Part shown: one piece after another, positions 12,938-25,000 of the stretch
Position numbering within the stretch: the stretch's first letter is position 1
Layout: the number at the start of each line of letters is the position of its first letter
NCBI GenBank assembly: GCA_022497155.1
Contig: MU385716.1
Coordinates: 868,001 to 932,000 of the forward strand
Length of the DNA: 64,000 nucleotides
Direction: 5' to 3'
From: Whalleya microplaca
Lineage: Eukaryota > Ascomycota > Sordariomycetes > Xylariales > Xylariaceae
Program-made: the position numbers and the translations under genes
Notes under the pieces: generated by a model
The model's database searches: none
Seen by the model: only the letters and a program-made list of their open reading frames with translations
Told to the model about the DNA's origin: nothing

Positions 12938-15900
12938 GAATACGAATGACTCGGTTTGATGTTGAGTAACGAATGGTGAGAACGGAGGGAAGCTTGTGGC
13001 CGACTCCGCAGAACAAGCGAAATGAAGGAGCAGGGTTACCTAGAGTTTTGGTGGTGACCAGTCTAGCCGGATGTAACTTGATGTTAGATTTCCTGGGTTT
13101 TGTCCCGGATTATGATCCAGCATTGCGTGTTATTATGCATATCGTAGAATTTCTCCACGAGGAGAGCAATAATAAGCCATGGTAATTCGACGAGCAAAAT
13201 GCCCTCATTATTCCCGGTCCAATATCAGGACCGGAATGGCGGTCCATTTCGAAACATCAGACGATGACGATAGCTCCCGAAGCTAACCTACTGCGTACCC
13301 TTGTTGTTGTTTCAGGCTACTCTTTATGACAAGGCTTCTCGTCCACATCCACAAGGCTAACCCGAAACAAGAGCGACAGTGAACATTAATGAGATTCGGC
13401 GTGTTGCCGGGGGTACGGGCGCGAGCACGAGCGTTGGCTACTATAACTAGGTAGTATGTAGATTTATTGCCATTGTTGGCTTATACGTATCCGTATTCAA
13501 CATGTTGTCAGCAGATAACACTTCAACAGGCGGTATCACGCATTCAACTAAAGTGCGTGGATACGAGGATGAATAATCACCATCTAACCAGACTACTAGG
13601 ATCCCTCGCTCTAGTTTCTGCAGCTGAACACTAGGAACACGTCTAATGAAAAACCGCGTTATCCATTGAACAAGCGCCCGCCGCCATCTTGATAGGTGGT
13701 GAGCGACTAGCTTGCATGAGGCTTTTCAAGCTTCTTCTGGAGGATCCGGATGTACGATAAGAGATTGGCTTCTCGCTTGCGCCCAGCGGCACGATCGGTT
13801 ATGCGACGACGAGGGGCAGCAGCGTGCAGCCAGCGAATCAACTAACAAGGAAAATATAGCAATCCAAGGAAAGGCTCACATTCCTCAACGCAAGCTCCAA
13901 GGCAGAGAGAGACAGACACATGGATTAACGTATGTGGTAACTTCTGCGACTATTCGTCTTGGTTGGTCCTCATATACCTGCTTTCGTGCAGATGCAAGAG
14001 ATAGGAGATACCTGCTTGATTCCTGACCTGACTCCTGTCAACCGGAGTCAAGTCTAGAACCAGAAGCGCCAGCAGGCATCCTTTAAAGCTGGTCACACAC
14101 ACGACAGTGACTTGACACCGCTATTCCCTACATCATAGCCACATCTCATCTTGAGCACTGACACGCGGCAACTTGGCATGTCCCACCTTCCTCAACATCA
14201 AGCTTGTTAAGGCTTCAAGGGGTATGTGATACCATGTTTTGATTTCGTACTTCGTACACCAATGCTACGTTGGACCGCTGTATTTGGCTGCCCCGCGGGA
14301 GATCTTAAACCGACCCAGACGATAGGATTTGGGCCCTTGACCAGGGTTTACTTCGGCACTATCGTTAGAGATTAATATAGCTATTATATTCCAGGCTTCA
14401 GCTTGACAACTGGAGAGTATACGTTTTGCCACCATTTATTATATAGGCGCTCGGTAACGTTTGTTGTTTGGAGTCTTTCGTCTAGAACAAGCGGGAAAAC
14501 TTCTACGAAAGGCTGAGCGATTTTATCCATCAGTCTGGTGGTACAATCTTGTTGCTACCTACGGAATAATCCGCTGGGCTGGTCTATTTGCAGAATACGT
14601 GTATCGCGAATGATATTGTACTGCGTACGTACAGTACTCCGTACAAATGTGCCAATGACTTGCAGTCAAGGGCTTCCACAGATACCTGACATCGGTCGTG
14701 GCTCGGATGCTGTCAACTTTATCATTGACGTGGGCACGGTTGCTATGGCCCCAACTGTCCACTATATTAGATTTGACATAAATATCTGAATCCATACATA
14801 GTGATTAGCGAATACAGTCTAAATGTACGTGTCCGCAGTAGAAGCGCTACCTAGGTATGTAGTTACTAGGACCCAGGTCCAATAGCAAGATGGTGTTATT
14901 CTCACTTAGAGACATACCTATGTTGTGTACACCTTCGGTATACTCGCGCAATATCTCGACCGAGCACCGGCACTATCTGCAATTAGAAGTGCTTGGAAGT
15001 AGGCTGTCGATGGAACGCCGAAGCTATGGAACTTACATACATAGTAATCTCCATATATCCATATTTATACCATGTATCGACTTCAGACGAAGTTCAGACG
15101 AACACCAGACGAAGACTGATACAGTATGCGGTTTGATGGATAATTTCATAGATCGTTAAAGAGTGAAAACTAGGTCAAGCTATTTACATACAAGCCTTGG
15201 CCGGTGCATATAGTGAGCTAAGTGGATCGGTCGGCTACCCGCAATCGGACGTTCTCCGGGCTCGTTTCCACTGCAGGGTGGCCTATGCCCCCCTATCTAA
15301 AAGATTGTCGGTGGCTTTTATAGGCATGTTAAAAGGGAATAGGTGAGCTGTAATCCGTAGTTGCTTGCCATCTCAACTTACACAACGTAGACTGCGCCTA
15401 TTCGACAGGAGACCCCGAGACGCGTAAGACAGAGTAAATGATCTCATAACAGCACAAGGTATACCCAAATACGTGTATTACCAAATACGATACTCAGGAA
15501 CACTTCAGTGAGGTGAAGTCTGTTACAACCTCTGCTCCGTCTTCTAGTCGAGACAATCTCAGCCAGCACACAGACCTCCTACTGGACATGCAGGTCCGAG
15601 CATGGGCTATACTCCTTTGGCCAATATCATACTCCGTAGCATTCCAATGCATTGGTCCTTCGTCATCCGACTTAATCCTAGTCCATTTCAGAAGCCTCTA
15701 AGGCCTTAGCTTCTTAGACATTATGACATTAAACCCTTCGAGGGCGTCTGGGTGCAGGTTTCATGGGTAGTTTACCCATGTTTATGGCTCCAGGCCTTGC
15801 CTCTCTGGCTTGTCTGGCGTTCTTCGCATGCGGGCGTGTGGGCGGCCGTCGCAGCAACTCATTATGATATGCGATGCAGTGGTTGCAGGGCATTCCATGG

Positions 15901-16254
15901 CCAGATCTCTCATAAACCGGCTGGCGTGCCCTCACACCTGACCTTATCCAGCCTTTGGCCCTTTGCCACCGTCACTGCGTGACTTGAGAGGAGGTTTTCC
16001 TTCACGTTTGATTCCCACATCAGACGTCTTACATCCTGTCGAGCTGCATTGCTGGCGATGTAGGACGCAGGCACTGATCTCATCATCCCCAGCAGAGTGG
16101 CCGGCCGCAACTTTGGACTATTGGTACTCTTACAAACGATGATGGGTTGAACATCTTGCAGCCCTTCCGTCACTCGTTATCCATTGCATTTATAATCCAC
16201 CCCTCCGTACGGAGTATTACAACTGTCTTTCGCGCTCTCGCTTTTAAAGCCACC
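12938..16254. other. gene-free region, 3.3 kb
   Basis: Only short unconvincing open frames occur. Two copies of TACTCCGTA lie at 14635-14643 and 15630-15638, and an inverted copy at 16208-16216, 39 bp before the next start codon. A short run of CAGACGAA-like repeats is at about 15085-15115. I recognise no transposon, tRNA or coding remnant. Confidence 0.5.
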
Positions 16255-18304
16255 ATGGGCATTTTCAAACCCGCGCCCAATAGTCCCAGGCCTAAAACTG
16301 CCCACCCTTCTTCCACTTCCGCACTTTCGATCCGGGGTAAAATCAGCGGACCTATTCCGATGGACGACGAGTCTCCCATGAGACAACCGGGAACTGGCAT
16401 AGCCCATGAGGGCAGGCCTAGGCAACTGGAGTCCCTCGCTGAGGACAAGCCTACCTCTCTGGGGCCTGGAAACACATCTTCCGAGGTGACACGAGAGGAT
16501 AAGACCAACTCTGTGGTGACCCCTTCCGGTCCTAGCCAAGCTTCAAACATCTCAAATAGCCCGCCACGGCGACGAAGGACCGCTCATTCCAGTACTTTGA
16601 GATATTCTGCTGTTAGCGATGGTACAGGCACAGGCACAGATACGGACCGTCCGCAGCGGAAGAAATCAACAATCAGAACTGCCCTCGGCAAGCTATTTGG
16701 GCGAAAAAAGAAGGGCACCAGTCAAGCCTTTAACTCGGATTTCCAGGTTCCAGGGCGGGATAGTACTGACCCACGTCAAGATGTAAGCGCTGCTATCACA
16801 GTGTACTATCAAACTGCTGGTCGTCAAAGGCTAATATTTATGTTTTTTTTAGGATACATCGGTTTCAACTCGACCTAAAGAAGGCGAGCCGAAGCGATCG
16901 GTATCATTGCCGATTACTGAATATGATAGAGCATTAAGATCACATTCGGTCGGCCCGGATGATATGGTCGCAATAACCAGTGCCCGCGATTCAATACAAG
17001 TAGACCCGGCGTCATATAGGAAAAGAGCTGTATCATCGAGCAGGATCTTAAGCACAAGATACAAAGATTTTGATGGGCAGCTAATAGGCCTGTCTCCGAG
17101 ACCAGCCAGCAGCCACGAACATGACCGCAGTCAGGCATTCGGAGAAGCGCATCCTGATGATATTGGTCGCGCTATCACAAGTGACAATTTGACGCACCGC
17201 CGGAAGTCAAGAAGCTTATCACAGCTGAAAGATTCCACGGGTGGTCCATCACTTATTCGAAACCGCAGCGACGAAATTCGTTACTGGAGGGAAAGCTATA
17301 CCCCAGGCATTCTGTCACCCGGATCTTCGGCCGCGCCTAGTAATGATGTCGGCACTGTCGGCACGGTTGGTACTGTAGGTAAGGATGGAGATGAACCTCA
17401 AACTGATTCACCCACCCAGGAGGCTCTGCCCCCTCAGACGCCGCCGCGGCCCTTTAACTTTGGTCCCATGGTGGGAATGAAGATCACGGAGGCTGCAAGT
17501 TTGGAAGATCGAATGGCAGCTCTGGAAATACGAAATCAGAAGTTAGAGAAACTGGTGTCAAAACTATTTCAGGTCGTACCTGGCGTTAGCAACTATGCTG
17601 GTGTTCCTGAACAAACACCTGAACGGACACCACCGCGTCAAGTACCTAGGACATCATTCATGACTCCTGCAGTGATGAACGAGGCAGCTACAGAGTCATC
17701 CATCTACCAGACAGCCTCGCACCATACTGCAAATTCGTCAAGGGGTAGCTTGTCTCGCCAGTCCAACGAGTCATTTGGGGACGGACACACATTTATAGGG
17801 TCTATTCCCCCCTCTACACGGACCGCCGCTCGGCCGCTATCAAACTCAACAGTCCGCGGTGCAACAAGCTTGCCTACACTACTAAGAGAGGATCCGGTTT
17901 CGTTCACTCCGGAGCATTATACGACCCTCAAGGCCTTGCTAGACACCGAGCGGGACGCGCGACTAGCACTCGAGCATCGGGTGACGAAGCTTACACACAG
18001 GCTCAACCTCATATTTCAGACTCCGCATAGACTTGATACTGCGACGACATACTCGACCGTTTCTGCGTTCGACCATGACGACGATGATGACGAGCCCCAT
18101 ACTACTGAGGCCGACACCGAGTCAGAAGCCTATAAGACACCCAGGGAGGAGCATCCATCGCACGGATTTGGCGCTTTTGGCGAAGAACTCCGTGATGAGG
18201 AAGAAGATGGCTCCAGGAAGAAAGCGGCGAGAACGCTCTCTCTGAGCCAAATGACCCTGAAACGGCCTCCTCGGGGTCAGTCAGAAGCTAGTATGGACGC
18301 GTGA
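16255..18304 (+). CDS. hypothetical low-complexity protein with coiled coils
   Basis: Two exons (16255-16782, 16853-18304) encode 659 residues. The start has a near-ideal fungal context (CCACCATGG), and the 70-nt intron ends in a long T-run before AG. Most of the chain is Ser/Pro/Arg-rich and probably disordered. A basic stretch at about 145-165 (RKKSTIRTALGKLFGRKKK) could bind membranes or act as a nuclear signal. Two short amphipathic helices look like coiled coils, one near 391-418 (EDRMAALEIRNQKLEKLVSK) and one near 530-564 (LDTERDARLALEHRVTKLTH). An acidic Asp-rich patch lies near 590-600. I do not recognise a named family. The composition resembles fungal scaffold or cell-polarity adaptors, but that is only an impression. 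Intact frames across both exons argue for a real gene. Confidence 0.8.
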
Positions 18305-19130
18305 TTTTGCGGATTTAGGTACCGCACACAGTACACCAGGGCTTGGCCAGCCCCATTTAAGTGATTTCTGATCATCCAGACGTGATCGCATTTTTATGGC
18401 GCATTTTCTAGATTTTCGAAACGGACGCTTTGATGTCTTTTGCCCCAGAAGCACGACACGATAAAGTCTTGATACGATGTCCGAGCATGGCGTTGAGGTT
18501 CACGACTATATGACGATCATTTCTACTCTTTCTCTTTTTGCGGCACATGATTGCCTTTCTAACATATTGAGCGAGCGAGCGAACAAGCGAATGACTGGAC
18601 ATGATGTCTTTTCTGGATCTATCCCGCCGGCCGACGTGGCCCGCCTCCTCGGTCTGATTCTCTCATTCTACGACTGTATTTGTAGACCCAACATTCCATT
18701 GCGGCCCACATACCGAATTGCATTACTCAGGCCACCCGAGTTTCTTTTTCTGTTTTTGTTTTAATCACATTGCGTGGAGCATTGCCATGTTATTTCGAAG
18801 AGGAGGAAGGGGGATTAGGATGATACCATGGATTAAGGGGCGGTATTGAGAGGGCAAAAGGGAAAACGCAGGTAGTGGTAATCATTTAATGGACGAGTTG
18901 CGTACGTTGATGACGGCCGCGCGATTGATACTCATATACCGCCTTCTAAGTTTCTACGTGATTGTGTCTACTGCTGTGATCGCGAATGATGTGCCATGCT
19001 ACTGTTGATTAAGCGTTCGCTTGTTGTATCCACACCAAAAGTACTATTAAGTAGCCGTAGCATTCGCCGCCTTGGTCTGTTCATATATACAGGGGCACTC
19101 AGACATCCTGCTCCAGAAAGGAGTCGACGC
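18305..19130. other. convergent 3' spacer
   Basis: Spacer between two genes that converge (plus-strand coiled-coil gene, minus-strand peptidase). It should hold both 3' UTRs. Open frames here are short and partly antisense to each other; no domain is visible. Confidence 0.5.
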
Positions 19131-20706
19131 TCAAGACGAAGGGAAAGGCAACACGGCCACCCCTCGCAACCCATCTGTGCCTCGCGCCCGTATCCCAAAG
19201 ACAACATTATCCTTACTCAAATCCACCGTGGCCTCGTTCACCAAACCAACATCAATCACATCCGTCCAAAATGGTGCACTCGTAGCTCTCCAGACGACCT
19301 CGTAACCCCCAACAGCCTCCTCGCCCGCCAGCGGGGGGTCCCAGTAGAACGTGCTATTATTGCCCAGCTGCGCGGCATCGACCTGCACATTCCGCGGGAC
19401 CCCCGGCGCGGCCGCGAGGCTCCAGAGCGCAGCGCCGTTGACGCGCGCGACGCGCGCGATGTACTCGAAGTCGCAGAACTCGGGCAGGTCGCCGAACTGC
19501 TTCCCGTGCTCGTCGACGCGCACGTCCTGGTGCTGGTGCGCGAAGTCCTCGGCCGGCTCCGTGAACCGCAGCCCGGGGTACCCGGCCTCGAGGAACGGGC
19601 GGTGGTCGCCGCCCCGCAGGTACCGGTCTAGCCGGTAGATCACCGACACGTTCATGCCTGTGGCGTCGTTCTCGGCGACCTCCTTGACCAGGCGCGCGAG
19701 CTGGCGGGCTGGCGTGTCGTTCTCGCCGCCGATGCGCAGGCGGGCTTCTCGCGTGTCGCTGTCTTCGACGGTGAGTGGGGGCAGGCCTTGCGCGAAGAGC
19801 CGGATCACGTAGGGGTCCACGGTGCCGTCGTCGGCGGTGGGGGAGCCGACGATGTCGTTTGTGAACATGCCTTCGACCTTGTGGGGATGGGCGAGATTAG
19901 CAGGCGGTCATATAGAAAGGGGTTTGTTCCAGGGGCATTATCCCTAACTACGGCATCAAATCGGAAAATAGACTTACGTTCACACGTGGTGTGGCGTTGG
20001 CGTATGTCTGGGCGAGGAATTGCGCGCCATACAGACCCTGTTCCTCGCCAGCGACAGCCACAAACGCGATACTTGCCTTCGGCAGCGGGTATCCCGGCTG
20101 AGACAAGATTCTGGCCAGTTCCAGAGAGATAGACACCCCGGAAGCGTCATCATCAGCTCCCGGTGCATAGCCCTCATAATCGAGAGCATCAGAGTTCCTC
20201 GTATCGTAGTGTCCGGATACGACATACAGGCGATTGTCCTCCGTGCCATGGAGCGTGGCAACGACATCACTGATGAGCGTCGGGAACAGCACCCGGTTCC
20301 CGTCGGCCGCCTGCTCATATCCCACCGTCTCAACGGTCAGCCGTCCGTCGCTCGCGTCTGCGTACTTCTGAAATTCTGAATGGATCCAGTCGCGCGCTGC
20401 CCCTATCCCCCGCGTGGTCGAGTTCTGGGTCGATAGCGTGTGCCGCGTTTCGAAGAACACCAGTTTCAGGATGGTGGCTTCGATGTTCGCCGGATCGACC
20501 TGCGCGAGCATGGATTCCAGATCTGGCGATGGTGCCTGGGCCAGGTTCGGCTGGCCTATGGTGTTTGGCGGCCAGCTTGAGGCCGCACATGTAAAGGTGG
20601 CCGGCTGTTCATCACGAGGCTTGAAGACCGCATTGACTGGGTTCCTCGATGCGAATGGCACTGCCGCGGCAAGGGTCGCGGTGGCGACAAGTATAGTGAA
20701 TTTCAT
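19131..20706 (-). CDS. secreted M28-family zinc aminopeptidase
   Basis: Two exons (20706-19978 and 19877-19131, intron 100 nt) give 491 residues. The chain starts with a signal peptide ([20 protein letters not shown]). The M28 zinc-binding blocks are in order: SGHYDTR (first His ligand), GADDDASGV (bridging Asp), [13 protein letters not shown] (catalytic Glu and Glu ligand), NDIVG (Asp ligand) and [19 protein letters not shown] (last His). The splice joins VN to [11 protein letters not shown], as expected for the family. About 90 C-terminal residues after the peptidase core ([13 protein letters not shown] to the end) look like a fibronectin-III/beta-sandwich domain. Several N-glycosylation sequons agree with secretion. 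The likely role is release of N-terminal residues from extracellular peptides for nutrition. A TATAAA-like element lies about 75 bp upstream. Exon 2 is markedly GC-rich compared with the flanks. Confidence 0.92.
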
Positions 20707-22051
20707 GATAGCAGACTAGGATCGAGATGTGTCTAATTAAACTCTTACGGAAATCAGATCGATCAGCTAGCTTGTGAGTTTATAAGCTCGATCGCATGGC
20801 AAGACGTTTGAATACTGTATCACCGTAACTAGCAGTGATACCGGTATTCACTGAGGCTTGCAGCACATCCCCTCCCGATATCACCATCAGCTTGGCTGCA
20901 TCCCGCGCGGCCAAGATCTCATCAGAAGCTCGACGAATTTTCCAATTGTCCAATCAACGGGGACGTAGTTGGAGGCTTGCGATAGAACCGGTAGCACGCT
21001 CTGTGGAGAAGACGGGGTATAGTCGCCATTTCCGCTTGGTTGACCACATCGAGCTGTGGCTAATCGCATGTTATTCTTGATCTGGAGGCTGCACATACAC
21101 GAAAGGGGTTGAATAAGAATGTTGACTGGTATTCTATTATTACTAAGAATCCTATTATGGAAAGTCGTCAAGTAATTTTAGTCTCATTGGTCTAAGCAGC
21201 TTGTAGTATGATGTGAGAGTTAATGAAGTGTATGGATGAGAATGGAAGGTGGTTATCGATGAAATATTTGAAGCCTCAGCTCTTCAACCATGCTTTTACG
21301 TTACTTTACCTTTACCTTATTTCCTTTTATTTTTCTTTCGAATTCGGTAATTTAAGATGCAGACTATGAAGATTTGCCTGATTCTTTTGCCATAAAGACG
21401 CTTTTATAATACTAGATCAAGAACTATATACCGCCTCGACTGAGTCATTGGGCTACCCAATTACATGTATCAAACTTAAAATGCTCCATGTCATATTTGT
21501 ACCTCGGGAATCGTTGGAAGCCGATCAGATATCTATCTTACTCTTCAAGTATCAGCTTGCCTAGTCCTCTGGGGTAGATCCTGCAATAGCTCTGCTATGA
21601 TTCTGTAGCCTTGATCAGGCATTAAGCCCTGTCTAGTAGTTCGTAGGTTAATGATATCCACACGGAACTGCACAGATAAAGGCACGCAAGAGCAAGCGAG
21701 CTAGTACTCTAAGGCTTTTCCGAGGCGTGACCCATGGCAAGTAGGTAGCCTGCATTCAATGACATTAGCTTAAAACGTATCCCTAGCGCCAAGGACTCGG
21801 GGTTGAAATAACATCTTTGTAGGTGCAACTACTGTCGGCGACTACAGGCAAGAAGCACTTGATCCCGAGTTTTTACAGAAAGGAACAAAGCTATTCACGG
21901 CGCGGGGCGGAGCTTATAAAGAGCGACAATGGTCGGATTTTAAGAGTACATAAATGATTGTCAGCCACTAACAGTGGTTCAGAGCCAATCCCAGGGCATG
22001 TAATGTAGCTAAGTTGATTCTCGAAGTCCATCGCCCATCCTAGTCCTCGAC
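20707..22051. other. intergenic region, 1.3 kb
   Basis: Contains the upstream region of the minus-strand peptidase and the 3' side of the large NLR gene. AT-rich, with a T-rich stretch at about 21300-21350. No coding signal or repeat family recognised. Confidence 0.5.
20779..20784 (-). promoter_or_regulatory. TATA-like element of the peptidase gene
   Basis: TATAAA on the minus strand, 73 nt before the aminopeptidase ATG. Position and sequence fit a core promoter element; there is no direct evidence of use. Confidence 0.35.
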
Positions 22052-25000
22052 CTATCCTTGTGACGCAGGTCCTTGACCATACCAGTATGCCTGAGATGGA
22101 CCAGAAACAGAGTCATGTTCATCACTGCCTCCACCGGGTGTTGATTCAGGCAACTGAGTCGTGTTGATCTGTCCAGCCACTGCCGCCCCCGGCTGTTGTT
22201 CATAGGAGCCAGATGGAACACTAGGATCGACGTGACCTATGGCACTGTCTTCGTTGTTTATGTGACGCATTGTTCCGTGGGGGTAGCCTATATTGCTGTT
22301 CGGTCGCGGATATGCCGAAAGCTGCTGTACAGGGCTACTGCTTTGGTGTGAAATGGGCCACACATTGCTGCTTCCGTCGTATAGCCCACGGCCGGTTGAA
22401 TCATAGTCCGATAAAGATGTGCCGGCTGTAAACATGTTAGATCCGGCTTGTTGCACGGATAAAAAGCCAGAGTTTGATATATCGGCGCTGTAAGGATCCG
22501 AATAGCTTCCGTAACTGCGATCGATCGGGAAAGGGGTTGCTGGGTCTAAGAGTGGGAGGTATGATGGGACCTCCACATAACGTTCCGTTGGTCTGTCTTC
22601 GACCTGAGAAGTAGTCCCTCCAATGTTTGGCGCAGTAAACGTTGACTGAGAAGAATGTCTGGGTGGTGGATTAGCTGTATGTCTAGGACATGGTTGATTG
22701 ATACGTAATTGCTGAGGTACAGCGCCCGAGTTGACAGCGGATCTTTGGTCCAGCTCTTCGCTTTCAATTGGTGAATAGGGCCTAAGAATTCTTCTTCTCA
22801 CTTCCTCGAAGCCCCGCTCGACAACCAGTTGAATATTTTTTTCATTTCCACTGTTCTTTACGATCTCGTTGATCATGTCCGGTCTCGTGAAATACTCTTT
22901 GGCTGTTCTAATTGCGTCAGACGAGGCAGTATGATTTAGGTCGTCCTGGTCTGAAATTGATAACTTAGCAGCGACTACATGCAATGAGACGTATAAGACC
23001 CAGGGTACTCACATGGGCTGGGAATCTCTCGAGTCTGGGGCCAGGTCGGAAACAGTACCCTGAAAATTATGTACCAGCAATCCTTCTCAGACTTCTTTCC
23101 CAGAAGTAAATCTTTGGACTCTAGTTTCTGGCGCTGAACGGCATCGAAACCAATCTCATAATCGATCGGCTTCTCTCGTTTGACGCATGGTTCATGGCCC
23201 GCGATGTTGTCATGGGGAAATCGTGTCTGACAGATATGGCATCGTTGCAAGTCTAGTGCGCGAGAGTGCTTCTTCTTCAAGTGTTGTCTATACCGGCATC
23301 AGCTCTTCGTCCAAGTTGGGGCAAATTGAATAGGGTCCAAAGACCTGGAGGAAGACTTACTTCAGACGATGAATTGTGTCAAACCCTATGCCGATACAGG
23401 CAGCACTATGGTATCTTTCTGCGTTCACCTTGTGGTATGGACAAGCAAAACGTCTTCCGGTTGGATTTGTACACGGATGTTTCTCGGAGGTACCTTGGTC
23501 GTCGTCCTTGCAGTCATCTTCCGAATCCGAATCTGGATTGCGTCTGCTTCGTTTACGGGCACGCGTGGGAAAAGATCCATTAGAGCCCATCCAATTCGGT
23601 GCCTTGGACTTCTGGGAGTTGTCGCGCGGAGAATTCTGGGAACTTGCGCACTGGCGGACAAAGATGCAGCCAATCAAGGATCTGAGGACTGTATCAACCC
23701 AAGAAGGCCCAGTGTTGACAGAGCCAATTCTAAACCCGTCGAGTTGCTCTGGTTCCAGGGCTTCAAGTAATACTTCCACAGTCTTTTTTCGACCCTTGCT
23801 AATAGCATGATGGAGCGGCGTCCACCCACGTTTGTCCCGGGTGTCTATTTTGGCCCCTGACTTGAGAAGGAGAGAGACCAAAGGAACATGGCCAAGGGCC
23901 GCAGCTCGAGACAAGGCGGTTTCCCCAGTGTGCAGATTGATAGTTTTGATATCCACACCTGCTTTCAAAAGAAGTTTAATAATTTCTAAATTCGCACTGC
24001 GAGTCGCCACAAACAAGATTTGCGACTGACTTGTATGGTCGTTGTGGTCGGAGCTGAGGCTGAGTAGGAACTCGACGATGTTCAGTCGTCCATTAGCTGC
24101 AGCTAAGCTTAGAGGTGTCTGACCGTAGATATGGTCAACGTGATTCACATCTGCACCAAGCTTAATCAATATTTTACAGACATCGAGGTGTCCCATTGCC
24201 GCTGCATATGACAAGGGAGTATGTCCGTAATAATCCTCTTCATCAATATCCGCAGGGCTCCCTCCCCAGAGCTCTGTACCCAGCCACGGTAGGCCAAAGT
24301 AGGACATAACGTGTGCTGCCTTAGTCTTGCCTGGCTTGAAGTGGCTCCGGATACCTAATAATTGATTGTGTAGATAGGCCCATCTATCAATGAAACAACT
24401 TTCGAATATAGGAGACCGCCACAGGGCGCCTTTTTTAGGCCTCACGCTCATCCGACTAGCCAGACTGAGATGGTGCATACCGTATATTACGGCATATCGC
24501 AAGAAGTGATTTGAGCAAGATTCTTTGCCGATAAATGAAAGCTTTGGGGTTGCAGCCATTTTGTTGACGTATGTGAGGCATATCTCTCCAGCTTGGAATT
24601 GAAAATCGGCTTCGCAGCCTGTGCCAATCCAGAACTCTCTTGCGGTTTCGTGAACGAATTGCACCGCTGATCCATGAATGGTCATCGTGCTATTGGCCGA
24701 GTTAGAGAATTGCGGCGAGACCTCAAGAAGACCGCCACATAAAATCATGAGCTGATAGGTGACATTGGACAGGAAGGTCTCCCATCTCCCCTGCGTATAC
24801 TCGAAACCTTGTGTCCAGCTCGCTTCAAGCCCGTCGTCAACCACTTCTAGTGCATTGCTCAGCTCGAGAATCGAAAGAGGTCTCTGGGCACACCACACGA
24901 GGGTGAGCGCATTCTGTGCTAGCCTGCGATGTCTTGCGGTGTGCGATCCCCACATCCGTACCCAAGTCGTCTCGTATGCCGCCTCAAGATCCATTGGGGG

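Noticed and set aside
12973..13185. frame directly after the helicase
   Set aside because: Not joined to the helicase, which already has a natural C-terminus; no homologous features.
18996..19631. 211-codon plus-strand frame across the M28 peptidase
   Set aside because: Antisense of the conserved zinc-site exon, Arg-rich composition.
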